Assembly (NCBI RefSeq): GCF_900637195.1
Contig: NZ_LR134356.1
Location: 5,270,001 to 5,334,000, forward strand
DNA: 64,000 nucleotides
Direction: 5' to 3'
Source of the DNA: Mycolicibacterium aurum
GTDB taxonomy: Bacteria > Actinomycetota > Actinomycetes > Mycobacteriales > Mycobacteriaceae
Position numbers and translations under genes: made by a program. The notes beneath the pieces are model-generated. The model searched no databases. It saw only the letters and a program-made list of their open reading frames with translations, and had not been told where the DNA came from. This document shows, in pieces, positions 33,077 to 42,553 of the stretch (positions are counted from its first letter, which is position 1; each line of letters starts with the position of its first letter).

Positions 33077-34225
33077 TTATCCTTTGGCTTCTCGCGGCAG
33101 GCCGAGCACGCGCTCGGCGATGATGTTGCGCTGAATCTCGTTCGATCCGCCGTAGATGGTGTCCGATCGGGAGAACAGGTACAGCCGCTGCCACTCGCTG
33201 AACTCGCCGTCGGGCAGGGTCAGACCGGCCATTCCCTCGACATCCATCGCGATCTCACCGAGCTCGCGATGCCAGTTGGCCCACAACAGCTTCGACACCG
33301 AGTCTTGACCCGGTTGTTCCACGTCCATGGTGGCCAGTGCGTACAGGCGCATCGTCTTCAGGCCCGCCCACGACCTGGTGAGGCGCTCGCGGATCAGCGG
33401 GTCGTCGGCGGCACCGGTCTTCTTGGCGAGCTCGACGAGGTTGGAATGTTCGCGGGCGTAGCGGATCTGCTGACCAAGCGTCGACACGCCCCGCTCGAAG
33501 GTCAGCGTCCCCATCGCGACGCGCCAGCCGTCGCCCGGTTCACCGACCACGAGGTCGGCGTCGGTGCGGGCATCGTCGAAGAAGACCTCGTTGAACTCCG
33601 AGTCGCCGGTCAGCTGAATGATCGGGCGGATCTCCACACCCGGCTGGTCCAGCGGCACCAGCAGATACGACAGGCCGGCGTGTCGCTTGGAACCCTTCTC
33701 CGAACGCGCCACCACAAAGCACCACTGCGCCCAGTGGGCCAGGGATGTCCACACCTTCTGACCGTTGAGAACCCAGTGGTCGCCGTCCAGTACGGCCGTC
33801 GTCGACACGTTGGCGAGGTCACTGCCCGCCCCCGGCTCGGAGTAGCCCTGGGACCACAGCTCGGTCACGTCGAGGATCTTGGGCAGAAACCGCTTCTGCT
33901 GCTCGGGGGTCCCGAAGGCGATCAGCGTCGGGCCCACCAGCTCCTCGCCGAGGTGATTGACCTTGTCCGGCGCGTTGGCCTTGGCGTACTCCTCGTAGAA
34001 CGCGACGCGGTGCGCGACGGTCAGCCCGCGGCCGCCGTGCTCCTCCGGCCAACCCAGGCATGTGAGCCCGGCAGCGGCCAGATGCTGGTTCCACGCCAGC
34101 CGCTCTTCGAACGCTTCGTGCTCGCGGCCGGGTCCACCCAGACCCTTCAACGCGGCGTAGTCGCCGACGAGATTCTCGGCGAGCCAGTCGCGGACCTCAG
34201 CCCTGAACTCCTGGACCTCTATCAC
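33077..34225 (-). CDS. fadE30: Acyl-CoA dehydrogenase FadE30 acting on HIP-derived CoA ester
   Basis: A 382-residue acyl-CoA dehydrogenase with GTG start, 16 bases from the KstR2 box. N-terminal FRAEVRDWLAENL, flavin-binding region GYSEPGAGSDLAN and LNGQKVWTS, and the C-terminal IYGGSNEIQRNIIAERVLG are standard for the family. FadE30 performs the dehydrogenation of the propionyl side chain of 5-OH-HIP-CoA. It is divergent from fadD3 and upstream of ipdF in the same operon, exactly the Rv3560c/Rv3561 arrangement. Confidence 0.92.
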   Translation of the reverse strand: MIEVQEFRAEVRDWLAENLVGDYAALKGLGGPGREHEAFEERLAWNQHLAAAGLTCLGWPEEHGGRGLTVAHRVAFYEEYAKANAPDKVNHLGEELVGPTLIAFGTPEQQKRFLPKILDVTELWSQGYSEPGAGSDLANVSTTAVLDGDHWVLNGQKVWTSLAHWAQWCFVVARSEKGSKRHAGLSYLLVPLDQPGVEIRPIIQLTGDSEFNEVFFDDARTDADLVVGEPGDGWRVAMGTLTFERGVSTLGQQIRYAREHSNLVELAKKTGAADDPLIRERLTRSWAGLKTMRLYALATMDVEQPGQDSVSKLLWANWHRELGEIAMDVEGMAGLTLPDGEFSEWQRLYLFSRSDTIYGGSNEIQRNIIAERVLGLPREAKG

Positions 34226-34241
34226 CCTTGTAGGCTAACCT

Positions 34242-34255
34242 ACCAAGCACTTGCT
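34242..34255. promoter_or_regulatory. KstR2 operator between fadE30-ipdF and fadD3-fadE31-33
   Basis: ACCAAGCACTTGCT matches AnCAAGnnCTTGnT at all fixed bases. It lies 16 bases before the fadE30 GTG and 33 before the fadD3 ATG, so one site controls two divergent operons. Because FadD3 makes the inducer HIP-CoA, this box closes a positive feedback loop. Confidence 0.9.
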
Positions 34256-34288
34256 TTGTTAGTAGGGACAGTAGGGACGGACGCGGGA

Positions 34289-35827
34289 ATGTCACAGCGC
34301 AGAACCACTCCCGCGGTTCTCGACCGGATCGCGAGCGAGCTCCCCGACCACGACGCGGTCGTGAGCCAGGCCAGGACGCTGACGTTCGCCGAGCTGCGCG
34401 CCGAGGTCCGGCAGGCGGCCGCGGCGATGATCGACCTGGGTGTCGCGCCTGGCGACCGCGTGGCGATCTGGTCACCCAACACCTGGCACTGGGTGGTTGC
34501 GTGCCTGGCGATCCACCACGCCGGCGGCGTGCTGGTGCCGTTGAACACCCGATACACGGCCAGCGAAGCGACGGACATCCTGAGCCGCACCGCGGCGCCG
34601 CTCCTGTTCGCCTCCGGCGAATTCCTCGGTGCCGACAAGGCTGCGAGTGTCGACAACCCCGAATCCAGGGCTGCCCTCCCAGCGCTACGCCACATCGTGC
34701 GCATACCCGTCGACAAGGACGACGGGACATGGGACGAGTTCGTCGCCCGGGGTACGGACCTCGACGAGGTCGACGCGCGGGCTGCGGCGGTATCCGCGGA
34801 CGACGTCTCCGACATCCTGTTCACGTCCGGGACCACCGGACGCAGCAAGGGCGTGCGGTGTGCCCACCGGCAGTCGCTCGACGCGTCGGCTGCGTGGGCG
34901 GCATGCGGTCAGCTCACGAGTGACGACCGCTACCTCTGCATCAACCCGTTCTTCCACAACTTCGGGTACAAGGCCGGAATCCTGGCCTGCCTGCAGACCG
35001 GGGCCACCCTGTTCCCCGAGTTGACGTTCGACCCCGAGAAGACGATGCGCGCCGTGCAGGAGCACGGCATCACAGTGCTGCCCGGCCCCCCGACGATCTA
35101 CCAGACGCTGCTCGACCACCCCAAGCGTTCCGACTTCGACTTGAGCTCACTACGTTTCGCGGTCACCGGCGCGGCGACCATTCCGGTCGTGCTCATCGAG
35201 CGCATGCAGAACGAGCTCGACATCGACATCGTGCTGACCGCGTACGGGCTGACGGAGGCGGCCGGGTTCGGCACCATGTGCCGTGCCGACGACGACGCCG
35301 TCACCGTGGCAACCACCTCGGGTCGTCCGATCGCCGACTTCGAGCTGCGCATCGGCCACCAGGGCGAGGTGCTGCTGCGTGGCCCCAACGTGATGCTGGG
35401 CTACCTCGACGACCCGGACGCCACCACGGCGGCCATCGACGACGACGGCTGGCTGCACACCGGCGACGTCGGCGAACTCGACCAGGCCGGAAATCTGAAG
35501 ATCACCGATCGCCTGAAGGACATGTACATCTGTGGCGGATTCAACGTGTATCCGGCCGAGATCGAACAGGTGCTCGCGCGCCTGCCCGGCGTGGCCGAGG
35601 CGGCCGTGATCGGGGTGCCCGACGAGCGACTGGGCGAAGTCGGGAAGGCGTTCGTGGTCAGGCTGCCCGGTGCCGACCTCGACGAGAAATCCGTGATCGA
35701 CCACACCCGAGAACATCTGGCGAACTTCAAGGCGCCACGCGCGGTGGTGTTCCTCGACGCGCTGCCGCGCAATCCGGGCGGCAAAGTGGTCAAGCCGCAA
35801 CTTCGTTCCCTTACCGAAAGAGCCTGA
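34289..35827 (+). CDS. fadD3: HIP-CoA synthetase FadD3
   Basis: A 512-residue adenylate-forming ligase. Motif A3 is LFTSGTTGRSKGV (177-189); later come YGLTEAAG, DGWLHTGDVGE, ITDRLKDMYICGGFNVYPAE and the catalytic Lys499 in NPGGKVVK. FadD3 activates HIP, the propionate left after rings A/B are removed, with ATP and CoA. The frame remains open 340 codons upstream antisense to fadE30, so the start is set by the domain and the ATG after the promoter. Length agrees with Rv3561 (507). First gene of the fadD3-fadE31-fadE32-fadE33 operon. Confidence 0.93.
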   Translation: MSQRRTTPAVLDRIASELPDHDAVVSQARTLTFAELRAEVRQAAAAMIDLGVAPGDRVAIWSPNTWHWVVACLAIHHAGGVLVPLNTRYTASEATDILSRTAAPLLFASGEFLGADKAASVDNPESRAALPALRHIVRIPVDKDDGTWDEFVARGTDLDEVDARAAAVSADDVSDILFTSGTTGRSKGVRCAHRQSLDASAAWAACGQLTSDDRYLCINPFFHNFGYKAGILACLQTGATLFPELTFDPEKTMRAVQEHGITVLPGPPTIYQTLLDHPKRSDFDLSSLRFAVTGAATIPVVLIERMQNELDIDIVLTAYGLTEAAGFGTMCRADDDAVTVATTSGRPIADFELRIGHQGEVLLRGPNVMLGYLDDPDATTAAIDDDGWLHTGDVGELDQAGNLKITDRLKDMYICGGFNVYPAEIEQVLARLPGVAEAAVIGVPDERLGEVGKAFVVRLPGADLDEKSVIDHTREHLANFKAPRAVVFLDALPRNPGGKVVKPQLRSLTERA

Positions 35828-35828
35828 G

Positions 35829-36953
35829 TTGGACCTCACCTTCGACGATGCCACGTCCGAATTCCGGGCGGAGGTGCGCGACTTCCTGGCCGCGAACACC
35901 GGCGCGTTCCCGACGAAGTCCTATGACACCGCGGAGGGATTCGCGCAGCACCGCGAGTGGGACAAGGTGCTGTTCGACGCCGGGCTCTCGGTGATCACCT
36001 GGCCGGAGAAGTACGGCGGCCGCGACGCGACACTGCTGCAGTGGATCGTCTACGAGGAGGAGTACTTCCGCGCGGGCGCTCCCGGCCGGGCCAGCGCCAA
36101 CGGCACGTCGATGCTGGCGCCGACACTCTTCGCGCACGGCACCGACGAACAGCTCGACCGCGTCCTGCCGAAAATGGCCAGTGGCGAGGAGATCTGGGCT
36201 CAGGCCTGGTCCGAACCGGAGTCGGGTAGCGACCTGGCATCGCTGCGGTCGACGGCAACGAAGACCGACGGCGGCTGGTTGCTGAACGGTCAGAAGATCT
36301 GGTCATCACGGGCGGTGTTCGGGGAGCGCGCCTTCGGGCTGTTCCGCTCCGATCCGGAGGCATCGCGTCACAAAGGCCTGACCTACTTCATGTTCGATCT
36401 GAAGGCCGACGGCGTCACCGTCCGCCCCATCGCCCAGCTCGGTGGTGACACCGGGTTCGGCGAGATCTTCCTCGATGACGTCTTCGTCCCCGACGCCGAT
36501 GTCATCGGCGGCGTGCACGAGGGCTGGCGCGCAGCGATGAGCACGACGAGCAACGAGCGCGGCATGTCACTGCGCAGCCCGGCGCGGTTTCTCGCCCCCG
36601 CGGAACGGCTTGTCGCGCAATGGAAGGACAACCCGGACCCGGCGTTCACCGACCGCGTGGCCGACGCCTGGATCAAGGCCCAGGCGTATCGCCTGCACAC
36701 GTTCGGGACGGTCACCCGGGTATCCAACGGCGGTGAGCTGGGCGCCGAGTCGTCGATCACCAAGGTGTTCTGGTCCGACCTCGACGTGGCGCTGCACCAG
36801 ACCGCACTGGACCTGCGCGGCGCCGACGGTGAACTCGTCGATCAGGTGACCGACGGCCTGCTGTTCGCCCTCGGTGGGCCGATCTACGCCGGCACCAACG
36901 AAATTCAGCGCAACATCATCGCCGAGCGACTCCTGGGCCTGCCCCGAAAGTAG
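35829..36953 (+). CDS. fadE31: Acyl-CoA dehydrogenase FadE31
   Basis: A 374-residue acyl-CoA dehydrogenase starting at TTG one base after the fadD3 stop. Recognisable are VITWPEKYGGRDAT, AWSEPESGSDLAS, LNGQKIWSS and the C-terminal IYAGTNEIQRNIIAERLLGLPR. In M. tuberculosis FadE31 is the full-length partner that forms mixed tetramers with the shorter FadE32 or FadE33. Together they dehydrogenate ring-derived CoA thioesters. Tight spacing with neighbours indicates co-translation. Confidence 0.9.
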   Translation: MDLTFDDATSEFRAEVRDFLAANTGAFPTKSYDTAEGFAQHREWDKVLFDAGLSVITWPEKYGGRDATLLQWIVYEEEYFRAGAPGRASANGTSMLAPTLFAHGTDEQLDRVLPKMASGEEIWAQAWSEPESGSDLASLRSTATKTDGGWLLNGQKIWSSRAVFGERAFGLFRSDPEASRHKGLTYFMFDLKADGVTVRPIAQLGGDTGFGEIFLDDVFVPDADVIGGVHEGWRAAMSTTSNERGMSLRSPARFLAPAERLVAQWKDNPDPAFTDRVADAWIKAQAYRLHTFGTVTRVSNGGELGAESSITKVFWSDLDVALHQTALDLRGADGELVDQVTDGLLFALGGPIYAGTNEIQRNIIAERLLGLPRK

Positions 36954-36959
36954 ACGAAC

Positions 36960-37913
36960 GTGAACTTTGAGATCGACGAACAGCAGCGGGACTTCGCGGC
37001 CAGCATCGACGCCGCGCTGGGCGCCGCGAACCTGCCTGCCGCCGTGCGAGCCTGGGCCGGCGGTGACACCGCGCCCGGCCGCAAGGTGTGGGCGCAGCTG
37101 AGCGACCTCGGCGTCACCGCGTTGATGGTGCCGGAGAAGTTCGACGGTATCCAGGCTCATCCGGTCGACCTCGTCGTCGCACTCGAGCGGCTCGGGCGAT
37201 GGAACGTTCCCGGACCGGTCACCGAATCCATTGCGGTGGCCCCGATCCTGTTGGGTGACGACGAGCGGGTTGGCGCCCTGGCCTCGGGCGAACTGATCGC
37301 CACCGTCGCGGCGCCTCCCCTGGTCCCGCGTGCGGTGGATGCCGATACCGCGGGCCTGATCCTGCTCGCCGGCGACGGCTCCGTCGGTGACGCCGACAGG
37401 GGCGTCGAACACGAGTCCGTCGACCCGAGCCGCAAGCTGTTCGAGGTCACCGCGTCCGGTGGCACCAAGCCGGCCGACGTGGCGCTGGCCTTCGAGTACG
37501 GCGCCCTGGCCACCGCGGCACAGCTGGTCGGCGCCGCCCAGGCGATGCTGGACGCGGCGGTGGAATACGCCAAACAGCGCAGCCAGTTCGGCACGATCAT
37601 CGGCACCTACCAGGCCATCAAACACAAGCTGGCCGACGTGCTGATCGCCGTCGAGCTGGCTCGTCCACTGGTGTACGGCGCAGCGCTTTCGCTCGCCGAA
37701 AGATCGGCGGACACCGCGCGGGACGTCAGCGCGGCCAAGGTGGCGGCGGCCGACGCGGCGCTACTGGCCGCACGATCGTCGTTACAAACGCATGGTGCTA
37801 TCGGTTTCACGCAGGAACACGACCTGTCACTGCTGCTTTTGCGGGTACAGGCACTGCGCCCCGCCTGGGGCGACCCGACGTGGCACCGGCGACGAGTGTT
37901 GGAGGCTCTCTAG
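36960..37913 (+). CDS. fadE32: Acyl-CoA dehydrogenase subunit FadE32
   Basis: A 317-residue, GTG-initiated acyl-CoA dehydrogenase of the short steroid type. It keeps the C-terminal helical domain (RSQFGTIIGTYQAIKHKLAD, THGAIGFTQEHDL) but has a compressed middle beta domain. That is characteristic of subunits working only as heterotetramers with a longer partner, here FadE31. Known role: a late dehydrogenation of ring C/D breakdown products. It abuts fadE33 with no gap. Confidence 0.88.
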   Translation: MNFEIDEQQRDFAASIDAALGAANLPAAVRAWAGGDTAPGRKVWAQLSDLGVTALMVPEKFDGIQAHPVDLVVALERLGRWNVPGPVTESIAVAPILLGDDERVGALASGELIATVAAPPLVPRAVDADTAGLILLAGDGSVGDADRGVEHESVDPSRKLFEVTASGGTKPADVALAFEYGALATAAQLVGAAQAMLDAAVEYAKQRSQFGTIIGTYQAIKHKLADVLIAVELARPLVYGAALSLAERSADTARDVSAAKVAAADAALLAARSSLQTHGAIGFTQEHDLSLLLLRVQALRPAWGDPTWHRRRVLEAL

Positions 37914-38855
37914 ATGAGTGAAGAGCGGGACCTGTTGCGCGACACCGTCGCTGCACTCGTCGAGAAGCACGCGTCACCCGAGGCGGTCCGTACGGCAGCG
38001 GCCTCCGAGCGGGGATACGACGAGGCACTGTGGAAGATGCTGTGCGAGCAGGTCGGCGCCGCGGCGCTGGTGATTCCGGAGGACCTCGGCGGCGCGGGCG
38101 GCGAGTTGGCCGACGCCGCAGTCGTGCTTGAGGAACTCGGCAAGGCCCTGGTGCCGACGCCGTTGCTCGGCACGACGCTGGCCGAGCTCGCCCTGCTGTC
38201 GGTGTCGGAGCCGGACTCCGAGACGCTCGAGGCGCTGGCCGAGGGAACGTCGATAGGCACCGTGGTTTTCGACCCCGGTTACGTCGTCAACGGCAACATC
38301 GCCGACGTCGTCATCGCCGCGGATGGCGAGAACTTGACTCGGTGGACGTCGTTCACCGCGAATCCTGCCGTGTCGATGGACATCACGCGGCCACTGGCCG
38401 CCGTCGGCGCCACCGAGACGTCCCCGCTCGGCGCTGACCCGGGACTGGCCGACCTCGCTGCGGTTCTGATGGCGGCCGAGCAGGTCGGCGCCGCGTCGAA
38501 ATGCCTCGACCTGACGGTGCAGTACACGAAGGACCGCGTGCAGTTCGGAAGGCCTATCGGGAGCTTCCAGGCACTCAAGCACCGGATGGCCGATCTGTAC
38601 GTCGCTGTGCAATCCGCCAAGGCCGTCGTCGACGACGCCGTGGCGGATCCGACGCCGACCTCCGCGGGCCTGGCACGGCTGGCTGCGAGCGAAGCGTTCT
38701 CGAAGGTGGCCGCCGAGGCGGTGCAGATGCACGGCGGTATCGCGATCACCTGGGAGAGTGCCATCCAGCTGTACTTCAAACGCGCCCACAACAGCGCCCA
38801 ACTGCTGGGGCCGCCGCGGGAGCAGCTGCGTCGGCTCGAAGCAGAGGTGTTCTAG
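37914..38855 (+). CDS. fadE33: Acyl-CoA dehydrogenase subunit FadE33
   Basis: A 313-residue short acyl-CoA dehydrogenase whose ATG immediately follows the fadE32 TAG. C-terminal RVQFGRPIGSFQALKHRMAD and QMHGGIAITWESAIQLYFKR are family signatures. As with FadE32, the small middle domain implies pairing with FadE31. Same position and order as Rv3564. Substrate is presumed to be a ring-derived CoA ester; the precise step is less well defined than for other genes of the operon. Confidence 0.88.
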   Translation: MSEERDLLRDTVAALVEKHASPEAVRTAAASERGYDEALWKMLCEQVGAAALVIPEDLGGAGGELADAAVVLEELGKALVPTPLLGTTLAELALLSVSEPDSETLEALAEGTSIGTVVFDPGYVVNGNIADVVIAADGENLTRWTSFTANPAVSMDITRPLAAVGATETSPLGADPGLADLAAVLMAAEQVGAASKCLDLTVQYTKDRVQFGRPIGSFQALKHRMADLYVAVQSAKAVVDDAVADPTPTSAGLARLAASEAFSKVAAEAVQMHGGIAITWESAIQLYFKRAHNSAQLLGPPREQLRRLEAEVF

Positions 38856-38864
38856 CCTGAGCTT

Positions 38865-40019
38865 GTGACGGTCTCACTGCGCGCCGGTATCCCGCCGTTC
38901 TATGTGATGGACGTGTGGCTGGCCGCAGCCGAACGCCAGCGCACTCACGGCGATCTGGTCAATCTGTCCGCGGGACAACCGAGTGCGGGGGCTCCGTCCG
39001 CCGTCAGGGACGAGGCCATCGCGGCGTTGAGCCGTAACCAGCTCGGCTACACCGTCGCCCTCGGCATCCCGGAATTGCGCGCGGCGATAGCCGGCGCCTA
39101 CCAGGCCCGCCACGGGCTCACGGTCGACCCTCAGGATGTCGTTGTCACAACCGGGTCATCGGGCGGATTCCTGCTTGCGTTCCTGGCGTGTTTCGACGCC
39201 GGCGATCGGGTCGCGATCGCCAGCCCCGGTTACCCGTGTTACCGCAACATCCTCTCGGCGCTGGGCTGCGAGGTGGTGGAACTGCCCTGCGGACCCGAGA
39301 CCCGGTTCCAGCCCACGCTGCAGATGCTGGCCGAGCTGGATCCGCCGGTGTCGGGCGTGATCGTGGCCAGTCCGGCCAACCCGACCGGAACGGTCATCCC
39401 GCCTGAGGAACTCGCGGCGATCGCATCGTGGTGCGAATCGTCGGGGGTGCGGCTGATCAGCGATGAGGTGTACCACGGGTTGGTGTATCCCGGCGCGCCG
39501 GCCACCAGCTGCGCGTGGGAAACGTCACGGGATGCCGTTGTGGTGAACAGCTTTTCCAAGTACTTCGCAATGACCGGGTGGCGGCTGGGGTGGATGCTGG
39601 TGCCGCAGGAGCTCAAGCGTGCGGTCGACTGCCTGACCGGAAACTTCACCATCTGTCCCCCGGTTCTGCCACAGGTGGCCGCCGTCGCCGCGTTCACGCC
39701 CGAGTCCATTGCAGAGGCCGAATCGCTGCTGCACGGCTACGCGGCGAACCGGACACTGCTGCTGGACGGGCTGCGCGCGATCGGCATCGACCGGCTGGCG
39801 CCCACCGATGGGGCGTTCTACGTCTACGCCGACGTGTCCCACCTGACCACTGACTCGCTGTCGTTCTGCTCGAAGTTGTTGGACGACACCGGAGTTGCGA
39901 TCGCACCGGGCGTGGATTTCGACACCGTGCGCGGCGGGGCGAACGTGCGGTTGTCCTTCGCAGGCCCGACGTCCGACATCGAGGAGGCGTTGGGCCGCAT
40001 CGGAGGATGGCTGGCCTGA
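38865..40019 (+). CDS. aspB: PLP-dependent class I/II aminotransferase (Rv3565/AspB orthologue)
   Basis: A 384-residue fold-type I aminotransferase with GTG start 9 bases after fadE33. SAGQPSAGAPS is the N-terminal substrate region, SPANPTGT the PLP-contacting Asn region, ISDEVYHGL the Asp/Tyr pair, SFSKYFAMTGWRLGW contains PLP-lysine Lys232, and NVRLSFA the substrate-carboxylate Arg. It terminates the fadD3 operon as in M. tuberculosis, suggesting KstR2 control, although its role in steroid catabolism is unclear. Its 3' end overlaps the MFS gene by 13 bases. Confidence 0.85.
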   Translation: MTVSLRAGIPPFYVMDVWLAAAERQRTHGDLVNLSAGQPSAGAPSAVRDEAIAALSRNQLGYTVALGIPELRAAIAGAYQARHGLTVDPQDVVVTTGSSGGFLLAFLACFDAGDRVAIASPGYPCYRNILSALGCEVVELPCGPETRFQPTLQMLAELDPPVSGVIVASPANPTGTVIPPEELAAIASWCESSGVRLISDEVYHGLVYPGAPATSCAWETSRDAVVVNSFSKYFAMTGWRLGWMLVPQELKRAVDCLTGNFTICPPVLPQVAAVAAFTPESIAEAESLLHGYAANRTLLLDGLRAIGIDRLAPTDGAFYVYADVSHLTTDSLSFCSKLLDDTGVAIAPGVDFDTVRGGANVRLSFAGPTSDIEEALGRIGGWLA

Positions 40020-41173
40020 CGCCCGCCGCCCAGCGGGCGCCACTGCTGGCGGCGGGCTTCACCACCGCATTCGGGGCGCACGCCGTGGCAGGAACGCTGG
40101 GCACCACCACCACTGGTACCGCCGCCTCGCTGCTGACACTGGGTGCACTGCTGGCGATCTACGATGGCGCGGAAGTCGTCCTGAAACCCGTCTTCGGGAC
40201 GTTGGCCGACCGAATCGGGGCTCGCACCGTCCTCCTCGCCGGGCTGCTGATCTTCGCTGTGGCCTCGGCTGCGTACGCACTAGCCGACGATCAGGCGCTG
40301 CTGTGGGCGGGGCGGTTCGGTCAAGGTGTCGGCGCAGCGGCCTTCTCCCCCGCCGCATCTGCGTTGGTGGCCCGGCTGACTCCGCCCGAGGCGCATGGAC
40401 GCGCGTTCGGTACCTACGGGTCCTACAAATCCATCGGCTACACGTTGGGACCGCTGCTGGGTGGGGCAATAGTCACCTTCGGCGGTATGCGAACGCTTTT
40501 CGCAGTGACTGCTGCACTCGCAGTGGTCGTGGCTGTGTGGGCCGCGATATCCGTACCTGCGCTGAGCACTCTGCCGCGGCGACGTCAGACGGTGCTCGAC
40601 ACAGTGCGCCGTTTCACGGAGTCATCCTTCGTCACGCCGACGCTTGCGCTCGCCGCATCGACCGCGGCGTTGTCCGTCGGCGTCGGCTTCCTCCCTGTGC
40701 TCGGCACCCAGGCCGGCTTGACCCCGATCGTCACAGGCGCCGTCGTGTCGATTCTCGCGCTCGTCACGGTGATCGCCCAGCCCGTGGCAGGACACGCGCT
40801 CGACGCGGGCAAGATCACTCTGCCATCTGGACTCGTCCTCGGAATCGTGCTCACTGCAGTGGGTTTGACGTCCGCAGCGTTGCCAGGCCTCGTGGGCATT
40901 GTCTGTGCGGCTGTGCTCATCGGCACCGGTTGCGGCATTACAACCCCGCTCGGGTTCGCGATGCTTGCGAGGTCCGCGCCACAAGAACGACTCGGCCAGA
41001 CGATGGGAGCCGCCGAAATCGGGCGTGAATGCGGGGACGCTGCCGGCCCGTTGCTGGTCGCGGCGGTCGCGGCGGCCTCGACTGTGCCTCTGGGATTCCT
41101 CGCGCTGGCGGGAATCGTGACGGTCGGCGGGTTGGCTACCGCCGGGGCGAACCGAACCCGGGGCCACAGCTGA
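40007..41173 (+). CDS. MFS transporter
   Basis: A 388-residue major facilitator with about 12 hydrophobic helices. The cytoplasmic loop motif KPVFGTLADRIGARTVLLAG (between helices 2 and 3) is the MFS signature A. GRFGQGVGAAAFSPAASALVA and YKSIGYTLGPLLGG resemble the drug:H+ antiporter-1 group. The start overlaps the aminotransferase end, so it may be translated from the same message. It is the first gene of the second accessory block. Substrate unknown. Confidence 0.82.
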   Translation: MAGLTPAAQRAPLLAAGFTTAFGAHAVAGTLGTTTTGTAASLLTLGALLAIYDGAEVVLKPVFGTLADRIGARTVLLAGLLIFAVASAAYALADDQALLWAGRFGQGVGAAAFSPAASALVARLTPPEAHGRAFGTYGSYKSIGYTLGPLLGGAIVTFGGMRTLFAVTAALAVVVAVWAAISVPALSTLPRRRQTVLDTVRRFTESSFVTPTLALAASTAALSVGVGFLPVLGTQAGLTPIVTGAVVSILALVTVIAQPVAGHALDAGKITLPSGLVLGIVLTAVGLTSAALPGLVGIVCAAVLIGTGCGITTPLGFAMLARSAPQERLGQTMGAAEIGRECGDAAGPLLVAAVAAASTVPLGFLALAGIVTVGGLATAGANRTRGHS

Positions 41174-41229
41174 ATCGACTCGTCGAGCTTCGGCCGAATT
41201 TGTCGGACCGTCGGGGTAGCGTCGATGTT

Positions 41230-42519
41230 GTGTTCGAAAGTATGTTCGACGTCGATGAGGGTGCCTCGCAGGCCGAGTTGCGCGCCGTCGTCGAGCGCTG
41301 CGAACGACTCAAATCCGCGGCGGCCGCGGCGCAAGCCCGAGCCACCGCACTGTGGGCCGCCCAACGCCGGGCTGCTGAGATCGCCGCGGGGGTGCCGGCG
41401 GCAAAACGCGGCAAAGGGCTGGCCTCGGAGGTTGCATTGGCGCGCCGGGACGCACCGGTGAAGGGCAATCAGCATCTGGGGTTCGCGCGGGCGTTGGTCG
41501 AGGAGATGCCGCACACGCTGGCCGCCCTGGAGTGCGGGGCCCTCTCGGAGTGGCGGGCCACCCTGATCGTGCGGGAATCGGCGTGCCTGAGCGTGGAGCA
41601 CCGCCGGCAGCTCGACGCCGAACTATGCGCCGACACCGCGAAATTCGACCACTGGGGCACCAACCGGGTGACCGCCGAGGCCAAGAAGATCGCCGCCCGC
41701 CTCGATGTCGCCGCGGTGGTGGAGCGCAACACCAAAGCCGAACAGGACCGCTGCGTCACCATCCGGCCCGCCGCCGACGGCATGATCTACCTCAGCCTGC
41801 TGGTGCCCCTATCCCAGGGTGTCGGTGCCTACGCCGCATTGAAGCGCCACGCCGACACCACCGGTGACGGCCGCTCCCGCAACCAGATCATGGCCGACAC
41901 CGCCTGCGAACGGATCACCGGACGCGCGGTCACCGAACCGGTGTCGGTGGCACTGAACCTGGTGATGGCCGACACCACCCTGTTCGGCGGGGACGACTGC
42001 CCCGGCTACCTCCAGGGCTACGGCCCCGTCCCCGCACCGGTGGTCCGCCACCTCCTCGGTGTTGCGGTCGCCGATGCCCAGGCCAAGGCGACGTTGCGCC
42101 GCCTCTACCGCCACCCCAAATCCGGACAACTGGTCGCGATGGAATCCCGCGCCCGGATCTTCCCGAAGGGCCTCGCGATGTTCATCGGGCTGCGCGACCA
42201 AACCTGCCGCACCCCGTTCTGCAACGCCCCCATCCGCCACCACGACCACGCCACCCCCGACCGCCACGGCGGACACACCACCGCCCGCAACGGACTCGGC
42301 ATGTGCCAAGCCTGCAACTACACCAAAGAAGCCCCCGACTGGACCGTCACCACCACCGACCGCGACGGCGAACACACCGCCGAATTTCGCACCCCCACCC
42401 ACGCGGTCTACCACTCCATCGCCCCACCACCACCCGGCACCCGCATCATCCGCCGCAGCATCACCGAAGACCAATTCAGCATCGACCTGGTCACCTTCGA
42501 ACCACGCGCCGCGGCATAG
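41230..42519 (+). CDS. DUF222/HNH endonuclease-domain protein (13E12 family)
   Basis: A 429-residue protein: N-terminal DUF222 region (ELRAVVERCERLKSAAAAAQ; then EMPHTLAALECGALSEWRA), and C-terminal HNH nuclease core around residues 318-370 with RDQTCRTPFCNAP, HHDHATP and ARNGLGMCQACN. This gives the H, N and zinc-binding Cys expected. GTG 41230 or ATG 41242 is the likely start; the open frame extends earlier over the MFS gene. The family is repeated in mycobacterial genomes (REP13E12) and used as phage targets or mobile remnants. The last third is extremely C-rich at codon third positions. Function unproven. Confidence 0.82.
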   Translation: MFESMFDVDEGASQAELRAVVERCERLKSAAAAAQARATALWAAQRRAAEIAAGVPAAKRGKGLASEVALARRDAPVKGNQHLGFARALVEEMPHTLAALECGALSEWRATLIVRESACLSVEHRRQLDAELCADTAKFDHWGTNRVTAEAKKIAARLDVAAVVERNTKAEQDRCVTIRPAADGMIYLSLLVPLSQGVGAYAALKRHADTTGDGRSRNQIMADTACERITGRAVTEPVSVALNLVMADTTLFGGDDCPGYLQGYGPVPAPVVRHLLGVAVADAQAKATLRRLYRHPKSGQLVAMESRARIFPKGLAMFIGLRDQTCRTPFCNAPIRHHDHATPDRHGGHTTARNGLGMCQACNYTKEAPDWTVTTTDRDGEHTAEFRTPTHAVYHSIAPPPPGTRIIRRSITEDQFSIDLVTFEPRAAA

Positions 42520-42553
42520 CTACACGGCCTGACGCTGCGGTCCGATGATGCCG

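Noticed and set aside
33269..34288. N-terminal 340-codon extension of fadD3
   Set aside because: It lies antisense to fadE30 and across the KstR2 box. FadD3 family length and domain start require ATG 34289.
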